Assembly: GCA_033182465.1 (NCBI GenBank)
Contig: CP137320.1
Span: 1,860,001-1,924,000 of the forward strand
Source: Sanghuangporus weigelae
Taxonomy: Eukaryota; Basidiomycota; Agaricomycetes; Hymenochaetales; Hymenochaetaceae
Direction: 5' to 3'
Length of the DNA stretch: 64,000 nucleotides
Below the pieces are notes generated by a model, which was given only the letters and a program-made list of their open reading frames with translations, did not search any database and was not told where the DNA came from. Shown here piece after piece: positions 26,924-38,422 of the stretch (positions are counted from its first letter, which is position 1; every line of letters begins with the position of its first letter). The position numbers and the translations under genes were made by a program.

Positions 26924-27618
26924 CATTTCACACTTGAAGCTGTGTGTCCGGTCGCGACGCCTCTATCGCAGACATCGTTCTCATAGGCCATGTCTGGCAT
27001 GAAGGTAGTGCGTCATAGCCTAGACTGTACTGGCCAAGCCAAGAAAGGAGTGAGATGGGATGACCTGACATCGCATTGAAATCCGCAAACGGGCTAGCTG
27101 GATGATCCTGATTGATTATGGAAGTATGGAAATAGACCATCATGATCAGGCCCATGGAAAGCTCCAGATCCACGAGAGCCCGGACTAGGAGGGAATGTGA
27201 TGATGTGGTGGTGATGATAATTCTCCGTTCTATACGGGATTTTAATTTAATTTATTTGATCGTTTTTATACTGTGTTGTAGATGAAGACTATAATGGTTG
27301 TTGAGATATCTAGTGTACATTACTTTTCTTCTGTTATCGGACGAGCATTGTTTTTCCGTTGCTACTAGATACAGTATCAGGCAGGCTCGGCCGAGAAGCT
27401 TAAAAGACGCTTTGATGGCCTGTGGTTGCCACGGCTATTCATCATCACACCACACCACCACTGGGTCGCCCTTTCTCATTCTCCTCTTCTCACACACATC
27501 CTAAAGCCGTAGACCGGCCCACCTCTCCCCTCCCTCTCTTTGCTGTGCTGTGCTGCTCTCCGTCCATTCCGTCTACCCTCCCTTTTCCCTGCACGCACCT
27601 CCGTCGTCAACGCATGTC
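26924..27618. other. Intergenic, PPP4R1-like to MARVEL gene
   Basis: About 700 bp with an AT-rich segment (27238-27290) and a pyrimidine-rich leader (27470-27610) before the MARVEL gene. No gene seen. Confidence 0.5.
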
Positions 27619-29276
27619 ATGTTATCTCCTTTTCTCCTCTACCGCGCTGCAACTTTCGGTCAGTAAACATCATTCGACTTTGTAGTGTCGATTATTGCTT
27701 ATCCCTTTTCTTCGATCGATAGCGCTATTCATCGTATGCAATGCAGTAATCTGCAGCGTCGCGGCGTGGAACTTGGGCTTTGCTGATCAGCACCACGACC
27801 ACTTGACAACACTCGGTTAGTCGTCCTTCTTTCTTCGTATCAGCTAAGTATGGTGTCCTTACGCGTTACGCGTTCGCTCATGCAGCACAAATCGATAATT
27901 TCCTGATCTTTGCTGGAGCTGCTGGGCTTGTCGTCGTATTCTCTGTGTGCGTACGGACGTTTCATGTGTGCAATGCTCTTGGGCCTGACTCTTTGATCTC
28001 TCTTTATGAAAAAGCATTTTTATCGAGGTTTTCCGAAGAGGCGCAATTTCAAGTCGAGTATGGTTCGAGATAGCGTGGCTCACATTATTCTGGATATTCA
28101 ATTTTGGTGAGTCCTACTAATCAGAGACGAAATACGATGCGTGTTAAGCATCACACTGTTGCAGCTGGGGCAACAGCGGTCTCGGCGGTTGCGCCTCGTA
28201 AAATGTGCAGCTTCCAAAGTACGTGCGCCACTACACGCTTTCTCTCTTGTCCATCAACTTCTCGCTGATTTTGCCCGTTGCTCTTTCCTTCTGTGATGTC
28301 CCTTGACGTCTAGGCGACCCCTCCCATCGCTCAGGTCCTGCTTGTACATCTGCCAGAGTCCTGATTGCGTTTGCTTGGCTGAACACTGGTTTTCGTACGT
28401 CTGCTTCCAGGCTGGGAATAGAGCTGTTTCTGACCTATTTTTTCTTGTTCCTGCGCATCAGTGTTCGCGTACTTCTTCATGCTCACGATCTTCTCCATCA
28501 TGCATCAGAAGGAGGATGCATCGGTATGGCGCACGGCGGTGTGCGACTTCCCTTGGTTCCAGACCAAGCTATGCATCAGGAGCGCACCTAACTCGCCTAT
28601 CATTGCGCGCTTTGTGAAATCTAAATCACCTTCGTTGGTTGTTCCGAAGCCGCGTCGCGCACCTCCACCGCCGATTTTCATCCACGGTCGGGCAGGACTT
28701 GGCTCGCAAGTGGAGATTGAGCATTTTACGGACATAGGATCGATTGAAGAACAGCGTATTGCTTCTCCCCCTCCCCCGGCTGTTCCGCGGCCTGCGGCGA
28801 TATCGCTTTATCCGCAACATGTGCAGTCGACGATGCGTGCTACGAATGCTCCTGTGACGACGTATCAGAGTAGCACGTACTATGCTGAGAATCGCGGAGC
28901 GTCGCCGCCGCCTATTCGAGATTGGCCTCGTCCTATCGGCACGAATTTCACGTCTAACTCGTCTCTGAACCCGTCTCCGATGTCCGAACGAGCGGCTCAG
29001 AAGCAGCGCGCACCCGAGCGTTCGGGTTCGGATGCTTCGTCAGGAGGTTCGCAAAGAGATCACGAACGTACACACCGTGCCCCTCCACCACCGCCTTTGA
29101 CTCTGGGGCGGTCGGGGACAAACGAAGACATCGCGAATGCCAACGCGCAGAATTCGCCTTCGCGCTCACGGCCTACGGGCCCTCGGAGACGCGATGGGCA
29201 ATCGACGTTCGTCCGACCGCGGCCTCCACCGCTTGACCTCACGCGAGAGGGCTCGACGCCAAACAGTCGCCGATAG
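27619..29276 (+). CDS. MARVEL-domain membrane protein with proline-rich tail
   Basis: Seven exons (27619-27658, 27723-27815, 27886-27946, 28015-28106, 28165-28218, 28314-28394, 28462-29276) join to 1,236 nt, 411 residues. Four membrane helices are visible: FALFIVCNAVICSVAAWNLGF, NFLIFAGAAGLVVVFSVIFI, WFEIAWLTLFWIFNFAGATAV and ARVLIAFAWLNTGFLFAYFF. The loop between helices 3 and 4 has the paired Cys (KMCSFQ and PACTS) common in fungal MARVEL proteins. From about residue 160 a cytoplasmic tail is disordered, with PPPPP runs and Ser/Arg text that could bind SH3 or WW domains (inference). Family knowledge: MARVEL proteins (Nce102 in yeast) shape plasma-membrane domains and vesicle traffic. Start chosen because MLSPFLLYRAATF runs directly into helix 1. 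Confidence 0.88.
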
Positions 29277-29905
29277 CATAACAATCTCCGTCCCCCATCC
29301 GGCTCTTTCTCGATTGCTATTGTTATGATTCTTTGTGTATGGAAGAAAAACGGACGTTACTGTTTGTACGAGCTACTACGATACTGGTTGACGTTCGTTC
29401 ATTTCCACTGGTCGCTGCCCACACCATGCTTGTACGACCTTTGCTGTGATGCAATACGCGCTGCGCGCTACTCTTGCTCTCTCACGTCCGCTCCTTGTGT
29501 CAACTATCTCCTGTCCCTGCTGTTTGTCTGTTCTCGGTCTCTCAGTAGACTTGTGGCCCCGTCGTAGAACGCTACTGTTGTTGTTGTTGTTGTTGTCATC
29601 GTGTATATGTATTCCTTAACCTTTCCTGTTTTCTGCTGGGTTTGCGAGTTGGTCAAACTTAAACATGTTTCTTCATCGTATCGTCATATCGTGAGAATGT
29701 ATCGTGAGGATGTATACAATGATGATGATGTTGTCGTTGTATTCTATCATAGCTGCATGATAGTAGGTGTATGGTGCAAGGCGTCAGAGAATATGCTACA
29801 TCAGAAGGCACGTACATGGTCATAATCACCACGAAGCATCATCCAATCCAGATAAATATATAGTAAGTCGAACGGTAGAGGAATCGTTTCCTCCATATTC
29901 AACTC
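29277..29905. other. Intergenic, convergent MARVEL and Hv1 genes
   Basis: About 630 bp holding both 3' ends and a (TGT)7 microsatellite at 29576-29596. Nothing else recognised. Confidence 0.5.
29576..29596. repeat. (TGT)7 microsatellite
   Basis: Seven perfect TGT units in non-coding DNA 3' of the MARVEL gene. Confidence 0.9.
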
Positions 29906-30908
29906 TCAGGTTGACTCCGAGTCACTCAACACTAACACCCATCTCTCGACGTCGATAATACTGTCAGAATCAGATTTAGCTTGAGGTGTCTCCTCCACAT
30001 GCGTGAGACGAGCACGTAAACTGGCGTTCTCCCCTTCTAGCCGACTAGCGCGTGCCTGTTCTTCCTGGAGGAGACGTTGAGTCTCTGCGAGCTGGTTGGA
30101 GAGCTCTTCTTGTAGTTCGCCTGCGCCGACTGCAAGACCTATGTGTGAAGAAAAGAACGCGTAATAATATAAGCTTAGAGTGGTGGAAAGGTAGGAAGAG
30201 AGAAGGCGCACCTCCGACGAGTTTGACGAGCCTCCAGAGTCGGAGCAGCACGAGCAGCCCTGCGAGCTCCGCTTCGCGTCCGCGCAGGACGACCTCTAAC
30301 ACGAAGGTGGTTATCACCACCAGCGCGTCGAACAGATGCAATCCCGCGTATGGATGTTTCTCATCAGAGGAGGATAGAGATAGGGATAAGAACTTAGGAA
30401 GAGGGTTGTAATACGCGAGCCCGAAACACCAGAACGCGAGCGGGATTTCGAGCAGGAAGAGGGTGTTGATGGCGAGTGAGATGTGTGCGAGGATCGTTAG
30501 CCAAATAGGCTCGGGTTCGAGTTCGAATTGAGAGGAGATTGCCGCCAGTATTAGCGCGTTGGGGCACTCTCGTTCGGGCGAGAGGAAGGTGTAGACGAGG
30601 TCGGCTAGGACGCAGCATGCGTCGATAGCAACCTACGTATATAATAGTACAAGACCATCCACATCGAGAATGCACCATTACTTTGTGTGGCACGGACTCA
30701 CTAGGAGGATGATCGCCTTGTGCGTCGACGGCGCTTCGAGCTTTTCCGCGGTCCGTTCTCGACATGACAGCGCTGCCACCTCGTTATCATCATCACCTCC
30801 TTCGATCCTTCTATCACCGCGCTCGAGATCGTCTCGCGCTTCAGGACTTGAGTTGGAATTTGGGATTAGGTTACCGAGCAGCGGCTGGCGTTCTTCTATC
30901 ACTGTCAT
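29906..30908 (-). CDS. HV1: Voltage-gated proton channel Hv1
   Basis: Three exons (30702-30908, 30212-30632, 29906-30138) join to 861 nt, 286 residues. Residues 1-60 are an acidic cytoplasmic stretch. S1 carries AIDACCVLADL: the Asp at about residue 73 sits where the proton-selectivity Asp (D112) lies in human Hv1. S2 contains LFLLEIPLAFW with Glu 131 at the E153 position. S3 has HLFDALVVITTFVLEVVL with Asp 171 at the D174 position. S4 is GLLVLLRLWRLVKLV, giving Arg 200, Arg 203 and Lys 206. There is no pore domain, as expected. Residues 211-260 form a coiled coil (LQEELSNQLAETQRLLQEEQ), which in Hv1 makes the dimer. Family knowledge: Hv1 lets protons out when depolarised; fungal members exist. 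Start is the first ATG of the open exon. Confidence 0.93.
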
Positions 30909-31489
30909 GTCAAGGAGACTCGGAGTTGGCAAAGGCGAATCGACGCTGTTAGATGCGGTTCAGAGAACACGCCGACGACGCACGCGACACCTGCGGAACG
31001 CATGTTCATCGATTCAAAATCGGGATCTGCATGCATCAATGTTCTGTTTCTCGCGGAACGTTCAATGACGTCCGCGTTGCCGTAAACGAGGGCAAATCCC
31101 AAGGTCGATCAATATAATTTGAATTGAGAACGTTGGAAAATCATGTTATATTGCACGGCATACACGAACAAAAAGCAGCGTACTTTATAGACGGGTAGCA
31201 GCAGGCCTACAGGGTATTATGTACTATAATGCAACGTGGACTCGTCCATGACAGATCGGGTAAATCAAAGTCACAACAACGCCGGAAGAAAAATGTCACC
31301 AAGAAAACCATCAACAACAATCAGCAACGTGGCCAAAGAAATGCGCAACATGAGTCCTGTGGTAGTGATATGCATCTCGCGTATCATCACCTTTTTGGCA
31401 ACATAAGTACTGGACCCGGAGATACGTTCACAACAGAGAGGTGGAAAGTGTACGGGGATATCAGTAAACCATCAATACAACAGGTAGCT
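30909..31489. other. Intergenic, Hv1 promoter and 3' end of the GPI-protein gene
   Basis: About 580 bp. Lys/Gln-coding A-rich text near 31260-31350 is not in a convincing frame. No gene seen. Confidence 0.5.
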
Positions 31490-32415
31490 TCACAACGCGA
31501 GAAGTCCGCCAGCGACGGCCAAGCCAGCGCTAATAAGGACAGGCAAGGCGGGAAGCTCCCCACCCAGTGTGCGTAGGGCAGCGCTGGACTCACTGCTAGT
31601 TGCAGCACTACCTGACGCCGATCCACTAGCAGATCCGGAAGCAGTGCCACTTGCCGACGTAGCGGTAGGAGAGGCAGAAGCAATCGAGACGGAGGCCGGC
31701 GTAGCTGAAGTGCGGAATTCAGCTTGTATTTTGTCATACCTTTTCCATGAAATTCTACGTACTTCCTGGTGCTCTCACCTCAAATTGCTGTGAAGAGGTG
31801 TAGACCTGCTCTGGGTTGCTTATATTCACGAAGTTGACGGTGTAGCCTAATGACGTGAAATTCAGTATACCGAAAGGCCGGAGAAGAACCTTAACTGACC
31901 AGGAGCGACAACAAGAGTGACGTTTGTTACGGTAAATGTGCCATTGCTCAAGTCAACACCGGTAGCGATCTAAAGGTGCCGGGGCTAGTGAGAAATTGCA
32001 TGCACGAACGAGGAAAGGTCTGATACGTACTGAAAAGTTGCCGTTCAAGAAGCTGGAGTTCGAGTTCACGACGATGATACTAGAAGACATGTATGAGATT
32101 GCGCCATGTATGCGAACCTAAAGACGGCTCACTCGACGGGATTGGGATCGCTCGAGCTGAATGACCAGCTAATGGTATTGGAAGTGTTCTGGACCCTGGA
32201 AAGCAACACAGGCCATCGTAAGGATACCGACTGTCGACTGTCAGCGCGCAACGTACCAATAGCTCTCTGGCGATGGCGTGTTGATGGTGATTGCTATAAA
32301 GTGAGGGAAGAAAATGTGAGAATAGGTCTGTGTGGCAGTGGGTGCCAAGTGGATACATACCCAGGGCCGAAGAGGCGGCAGCGAGGAGGGCAAGGGTGGT
32401 CTTTGCGAAGTGCAT
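31490..32415 (-). CDS. Small GPI-anchored Ser/Thr-rich cell-surface protein (Kre9/Knh1-N like)
   Basis: Seven short exons (32361-32415, 32257-32293, 32133-32195, 32031-32079, 31900-31969, 31763-31846, 31490-31704) join to 573 nt, 190 residues. A signal peptide (MHFAKTTLALLAAASSALG) leads into a beta-sandwich-like domain with ITINTPSPESYWV, NTISWSFSSSDP, IIVVNSNSSFLNGNFSV and YTVNFVNISNPEQVY, the plan of the Ser-Thr-rich GPI-anchored family often annotated as Kre9/Knh1 N-terminal domain. Then a Ser/Ala/Thr/Gly tail and a hydrophobic end (LPVLISAGLAVAGGLLAL) fit a GPI signal. It is likely secreted and attached to membrane or wall. Exact role unknown. It is divergent from the IST1-TBC gene, and two GPI or glycan assembly genes lie within 10 kb. 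Confidence 0.85.
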
Positions 32416-32873
32416 GGCGTGCAGTGGAAAGAAAAGTGAGGGAGCGACTGAGCTTTACGCGTTAGAGCAAGCTTGGGGAAAAAAGAAGAAGAGCCTGAGT
32501 TTTTAAGAACCGAAGATCAAGTGCATATATTGAGGGAACAGGATCACGTGGTCTAACGCGATTCTAATTGATGGTTCGCTTATGTAAAAGAACTGATGGT
32601 CAATTCACCCGCTCCATCGTTTCCAATTTTTTGCCTGAATTTACTTCCTTCGCGCCTTTCAGTCGGCCAACATCTACGCCCGCCTCTCGCTTTCCCGGGA
32701 TTTACTTCTCTCTTTCTCTCTTTCTCTCTCTTCATCGCTCTCTCCTCTTGGAATCTCTCGGATTATTCTCGTATACTAGACGCAGAGCGCGTCAAATCCA
32801 GAATCTCCGATTCGTCTTTCTTTCCCCGTCCCCCTTCGTTCCCCGTCTCCGTCACCGCGGCCATTCGGTATCC
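32416..32873. other. Divergent promoter, GPI protein and IST1-TBC
   Basis: About 460 bp. CACGTG at 32545-32550 and a long CT-rich tract (32700-32760) near the IST1 start. No gene seen. Confidence 0.5.
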
Positions 32874-35800
32874 ATGCCCGACTCAGCCCCATGGGACCCA
32901 ACACGAGCCAAGGTACTTTCTCCCTCTTTCTCCTTTTTTCTCTCTCCTGATTGATTTGGTATGTCCGGCAGGCCCAAATCCGTCTGGCTGCCCAGCGACT
33001 CGGCCAGCTGCAAGACAGGAAAGACTCGCTCGCCCACATCACGAGTAAAGACATCGCAACGCTCCTCGGTCAGCGAAATGTCTCCTTGGCGCGCACCAAG
33101 GCGCAGAACCTCATGAACGAGGACGCCGTCAGCAATGCAATGGAAGTGCTCGAGATGTACTGTGCTCTCGTGCTTGAACGGTTCTCGGAGCTTGAGAAGG
33201 AGTAAGTTGCTGCTTAGTGTGTCCGATTGTGCGCGTTGTCAAGCCTGATTCGTTCTAGTGAGCTCAAACTCATCCCTTCCATGGTTGAGGCCGTTGCGAC
33301 AATTATTTATGCGGCGCCGTTCACGGAATGTCAAGGTACGTCGTGACTTCTGGTGTTCCACGGACCTTTGTCCTATTGTTTCTATCTAGAGCTGCTCGTT
33401 GTACGTGGGATACTCATGGGCAGACTGGGATCTGACTTCTCCCAGTCGGCCCTGTACAATAGCGACGGTCATGTATCTCAGCGTGTGAGAAGCTTTTCTT
33501 CGGCTACCTGAAAATATTGATCCCTAACATGTCTCCACGAATTTAAAGATAATTCGCTTAATGCATGCATCGCTCTCAGCGGATGATGTTGACGCGTACC
33601 TCTTCAACATTGCTCACAAATTCGGTGTCGACTGGAGACCTCGTATGAAAACAGAACAGAAGTGAGTGGACACGTTCTGCTGTATGTATCAGAAACCGTA
33701 TTCAATTACATTGGGTGCAGACTAGCTATTCTCTCCGAAATGCTAGATGCTTCTGATATCATGAGCACAGTTGACTTGGTGAAACTTCGAGAGGTAGCTT
33801 CTTCTGGTCAGTAACCATCTCGCTATTCTAAATTTAGACAGAATTACTCAACCTTGGACTAGGCATTCCTGTTGATCCGTCATGGCTCAGGCCACGAGTG
33901 TGGAAGTGAGCAATTCACTAAGTTCGGTGTCTCGAACAAATTCTCATGGACATTCGTCTAGACTCCTGTTGGGTACAACTCCATTGATGAAGGCTCAATG
34001 GGAATCCGAATCTCAGAAGAAAAGGGAGGGTTATTACGTGAGTGAGACGTTCATCCCTTTGCTCAGAACGCTTATTTGTCCTGGATAGGATCTTATTCGA
34101 CGCCTTTTGGTCAACATGGCCTCGCTTCCTCCTCCTTCCACTCCGCTGTCGCATCCAGACAAATCTTTGCTTGCACTTGTCGAGTCACTGAGCAGAGTTC
34201 CAGCTCATCTGTTTCGAGGTCTTGAAGACGAGATCGAACAATCTGCTGCTTGTCCACTTCATGAGTCTGCATCCCCAGATATCAAGATCGGATGTGCTTT
34301 TGCACTGGACGTGCGACTGCAACTCATTCAAGATCAGTCTCCCAAAGACGATGATGATGAGTCATTTAGCAGTACACCAGAAATCCGACTTGATTCTGGT
34401 AGCGCACCGACATCGCCTCAGGAGGCTTCATTCAGTCCTTCAGACGTAGCGCAGGGTACATCGCAGCAACAACCTAAGACTCTATCGATTTCTTCCGCAC
34501 TTTCTCCAAAGGTCTTCAGGAGCATACCTGCTCACCCGTTCCATATCTCTGCTCTGCTCCGATTATTATATATACACAAGTCTTTAAACCCTGGATCAGA
34601 ATCACCGCATCTTGCTTCTTTACTCGTTCCATTGTATACGGTGATGAATCAGGAAGCGGAGCCTGCTGAAGCAGCGCACGCAGAGGCAGATACGTTTTGG
34701 TTATTCGAGGTTCTGATCCGAGAGGTATCTGAGCTTGACGAGACTGAAGGTGGACTGGTATGGATGAATAAATTCCGAGAAAGGCTTGCTGTGGCTGATA
34801 ACGAGTTGCTGGAAGATTTGGTAAATATAGTTCATATTTCAAACCACTACGCTTTGCTGATAAATATGTGCTTGCTTAGACGCTCAAAGGCCTTGATCCT
34901 GGGTTACCGCAGTATTCATAGTATGTGGTTTCTTCTACGCACATGCAATATTGTGACCCAAACACATATTTCCAGTCGATGGCTTGCTCCTGTACTCTCG
35001 CATACTCTTCCGCTTCCTGCCGTCTTGATGACATGGGATGCTATCTTTGCCCAAGCTGAAATGACACGACAATCTAATCCCCGATTGGAACATTTATTGG
35101 ATATCTGTACTGCTATGCTCGTGCGGGCACGCGCTCAATTATTATTGTACGTACCTCATATCTTCTACCAGGTCTATTCTGACATCCTGTTACTGTTGTT
35201 TAAGACTGGGGAAAGGCGGAAGGAAGTCGCCTAGTTTATGGGATGTCGAGCCGTCTGGCGTTGCACGTCAGACACTTCGGCCGTGGGAGCTGGGTGATGC
35301 TTTCATGGAGGGTATGACGCTCCTTCAGAACTATCCAGTCGATTACGCTGGCGGCATGGAACGCATTCTGCAGGTCGGGGGAGACATCCTTATACAACGA
35401 GAGCAGCTCACGAAGCCGTCGCAGAATCAGAACTCCGGCCTCGGTGCTATGATACGTAATAAGGTGTGGAGAGGTATCACGAATCAGTCGGCTGTTGAAC
35501 CGGAGGACAAATCGCCGGAGGATAGCGACGAAGAGACGGAGGATGAGACTGAGACTGAGAACGAGAATGAGCGTGCTCGGTCGAACACCATCACTCAATT
35601 ATCAGCGAGCAATTCAGGTTGGGGTTCCTACTTGAAAACTACTGTGATTCGGGGAATCACAAATGAGAGCGCAATGGATCCTGAATCCTCTCGTACCTCT
35701 CCTGTCCTGTCGCCCGTTCCGTCGCCGACTCGGCCTTCTCATGACCTCCCACCTGCGGCCCCATCACCAGTTCCGGAAGAGAAGCCTTCTTTATTAGCCG

Positions 35801-37518
35801 TTCCAAACACAGGCTCTGGTCTTTGGGGCTATGCGGAGAAACTCCGACAGTCCGACATGGCAGCGAAACTGGCGAAGGCTAGCACAAATCTCTCGGCCAA
35901 GGCCTTAGATGCCTGGACCTCGCGGAATGCCGTAGTACACGGTTCGTCGACTTCTGAGAAGCAGCAAGCTACTATCACCACTCAGACGAACCCGCTGAGT
36001 CTCGGAAATAGTAGAAACGGGATTAGACATGGCTCAATGCCAAATATTCATCACCCAGAGCCTTATTCTCCTCCGCCTCGACCGGCTTTCTTCAAGGCTC
36101 CCCGTGATACGCGAGTATTCTCTTCAGACGAGATCAACTCATTGAAACTTCCAGATAGTCCCGAATCGGGCAATTCCTCGTTATCCGCATCGACCCTTTC
36201 CGCTGGAAGTCATACTCGAGCAGGATCACTTGCTTCAGTGCTACCATCCTGGGCCAGTGGACAATCCAGATCACCGTCAAAATCGCCGAAGCCAACCAAG
36301 TCCGCTCCGAAGCCGCTCTTGCTGAGCGCTTCCTCGCTCGTTACGGTAGGATCAGTGAGTCATGTATCCAGATCAGTAAACAGCACACCTACACCTCGGA
36401 ATCTGGACTGGTCTGATGTCAGAAGCAGCAAAGTGATGCCGTCTCCGCGACGCCAAGACTCGGAGTTCTCTGAAGCTTCCGTGTCTTCGCGGACTAGTAA
36501 CCACTCTGCATCTCCGAGAACTGCATTGAGCGGATGGGATTCGGATCAGTCTGTTAGTCGGGTCGTGCGGTTGAACCGCCAGTCGATATCGCCAATGGCC
36601 CCTGCGTTCAGGATCAATCGATCGAGCAGCAGGAACCCGTCTGTTTCGTCTCAGTCTGAGTTCGGAGTACTTCACAATAGGACGGCGTCTGAGTATAGGA
36701 CAGGCTCCGAAGGCTCTCCGCAGGTAACGAATGGGAGGATACTCGAAGATGAGACCCGAGGAGCGCGTAGCTGGGATCGAATCTCGCCGGATTCACCCTC
36801 GACTCTGCCTTCTTCGCCGCCTCCACGGACACCTGTTACGAATTCTGGTCTCATGCAATCCTCCATCCGGGTCGCTAATGCAGAGCGCCACCGGGGCTCG
36901 CTAGTTCTGAGTGAATCTGGATTTTCTGGCCTTGATGCGCCACCGCAGGGCAAGAGAGCACCTCGTAAACCCACCTCGCCAACAGTGGTGACCGCAGGTG
37001 ACACTTCGGACTCGTCTATACCTTCTGCATCTCCCTTCAGCAGGAACACACCTCGTGTTCGGACCAGACGCTTGAACGGGACAAAAGCACGGCCACCATC
37101 CCTCCGCACTCGGTCTCCTGAGGGGAGAGGTGCCTCCATCTCTATGCCAGACCAAAGACCGAGTTCGCTCGCTGCTCCAGACCTTGACTCTGAGCTTGAC
37201 ATGGTCACGACACCCAGGGCACAACAGTTCCCATCAACGTCCCCAACAGACGCGCAATCTCCACGTTCACCTCGTCGGCGCAAGGTCTCAATGGAAGGAC
37301 CGGAGCGCAGGCGGAGGCTGTCAGGGGAGACGAATGGCACGCGCACTCGCAAGATCTCCAGCGAATTAAGAAATACGCGAACCAGGAAAATATCAGATTC
37401 CAGACGCGATAGCCATGCCAACGACGGCGACGACGAAGGGTATGATGAACTGCTGAGTGCATACGAAAGTGAAGTCTCAAACTCAAAATACGAATCTACC
37501 GCGTCTTCCGAAGCGTGA
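32874..37518 (+). CDS. IST1: IST1 domain joined to a TBC (Rab-GAP-like) domain
   Basis: Twelve exons (32874-32912, 32972-33201, 33259-33335, 33390-33484, 33549-33661, 33721-33806, 33863-33905, 33962-34037, 34089-34820, 34880-34920, 34976-35146, 35205-37518) join to 4,017 nt, 1,338 residues. Residues 14-185 are an IST1 domain (QIRLAAQRLGQLQDRKDSL, SLARTKAQNLMNED, NSDGHVSQRIIRLMH), a regulator of the Vps4 ATPase in ESCRT disassembly. From about 186, LVKLREVASSGIPVDPSWLRP and VWKLLLGTTPL begin a TBC domain that continues to about YSYRWLAPVLSHTLPL. Residues 600-1338 are disordered and Ser/Pro-rich. The join is an ordinary 59-nt intron, but its first bases also form AAG TGA in frame, so IST1 alone (185 residues, end 33665) and a TBC gene starting at 33740 are an alternative. 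Fusion favoured, not proven. Confidence 0.75.
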
Positions 37519-37713
37519 ACTGGTTCCACGCAGAATTGACTTCCTTCCTATTTGGTTATCAAATCTCACTTGGATTAAAGCATCGCAATGACGTGTATTC
37601 GATGCCTCATAAAATAATGCTCTCGCTTTCTTCCTTTCTTTCGACGTCTTATTATTCTCCTCGTGCATGCTATGATAATGGTATAATGACAGGACAATGC
37701 AAAGTTGCAATAG

Positions 37714-38422
37714 CTATTCTTCATACAAAACCTCGATAACACCCCGATAGACTTCGTGTAAGACTGGGAAATGAGGTAGAGTGTTCTGTACTCCAGTGTC
37801 AGAAGGTAAACGTCAGTAACGTGTTGTGTGCACTTGCCTCGAATGCAACAGCAAGCTCTAGGTTTTGCCCAGGACAAGCGACAATTACTGCAAGATAATA
37901 ACGAACGTTCCACCGACGAAGCGCCTCGTTGATGATGATATCTTGTATGTACACCGCCGGAATGAATCTCCTGGAGACGAATAGAGATTTGAATAGTCCT
38001 CTATGCGTTTCCAATTGAACACCATGCGGTGGGAAGACAATGACAGATTCTACAGACACACATCTCAATACAGGAGCCAGATCCAGAGCAAGGATAATTA
38101 TTACCGTAGATAACTGTTGAGCATCTCCAATATGCGTATACAACGACGACACCTATGGCGATGGAGAAATGCCATCGGCTATGCAGGCTCTCGAGAAAGG
38201 TCAGCAACAGACTAACTTTGAGTATTACGGCGGTTTACGTACCCATAAGTAAGATATGAATCCAATAATCAAAGCGTCTAACCATGCATATTGGTATATA
38301 TAAGAAGCGTCGCTGCTTTGTTTGCCTTTTCCGCAGCGCAACTTGTTTGCGTAGAAACGATATTCGATGTAGCTGGAATTCGAGATCACTTCGAGTCCAC
38401 GGAATGCATCTGGTTGGTCCAT
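37714..38422 (-). CDS. GPI15: GPI-GlcNAc transferase subunit PIG-H/Gpi15
   Basis: Four exons (38243-38422, 38105-38189, 37838-38049, 37714-37785) join to 549 nt, 182 residues. After two membrane helices (LDALIIGFISYLW and WHFSIAIGVVVVYAYW) comes the PIG-H domain: YESVIVFPPHGVQLETHRG, RFIP, DIIINEALRRWNVRYYLAVIV and the C-terminal NTLPHFPVLHEVYRGVIEVLY. All family landmarks are in order. The protein is part of the ER complex that adds GlcNAc to phosphatidylinositol, the first step of GPI-anchor synthesis. The last intron (37786-37837) needs a GC donor (GAG|GCAAGT) to keep frame; no GT donor gives the conserved C-terminus. The gene is divergent from the glucanase gene. Confidence 0.93.
37786..37837 (-). 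other. GC-AG intron in GPI15
   Basis: The 52-nt intron starts GCAAGT and ends TACAG. The rest of the donor is perfect consensus, as usual for GC-AG introns, and the downstream exon restores the conserved PIG-H end LHEVYRG. Confidence 0.8.
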
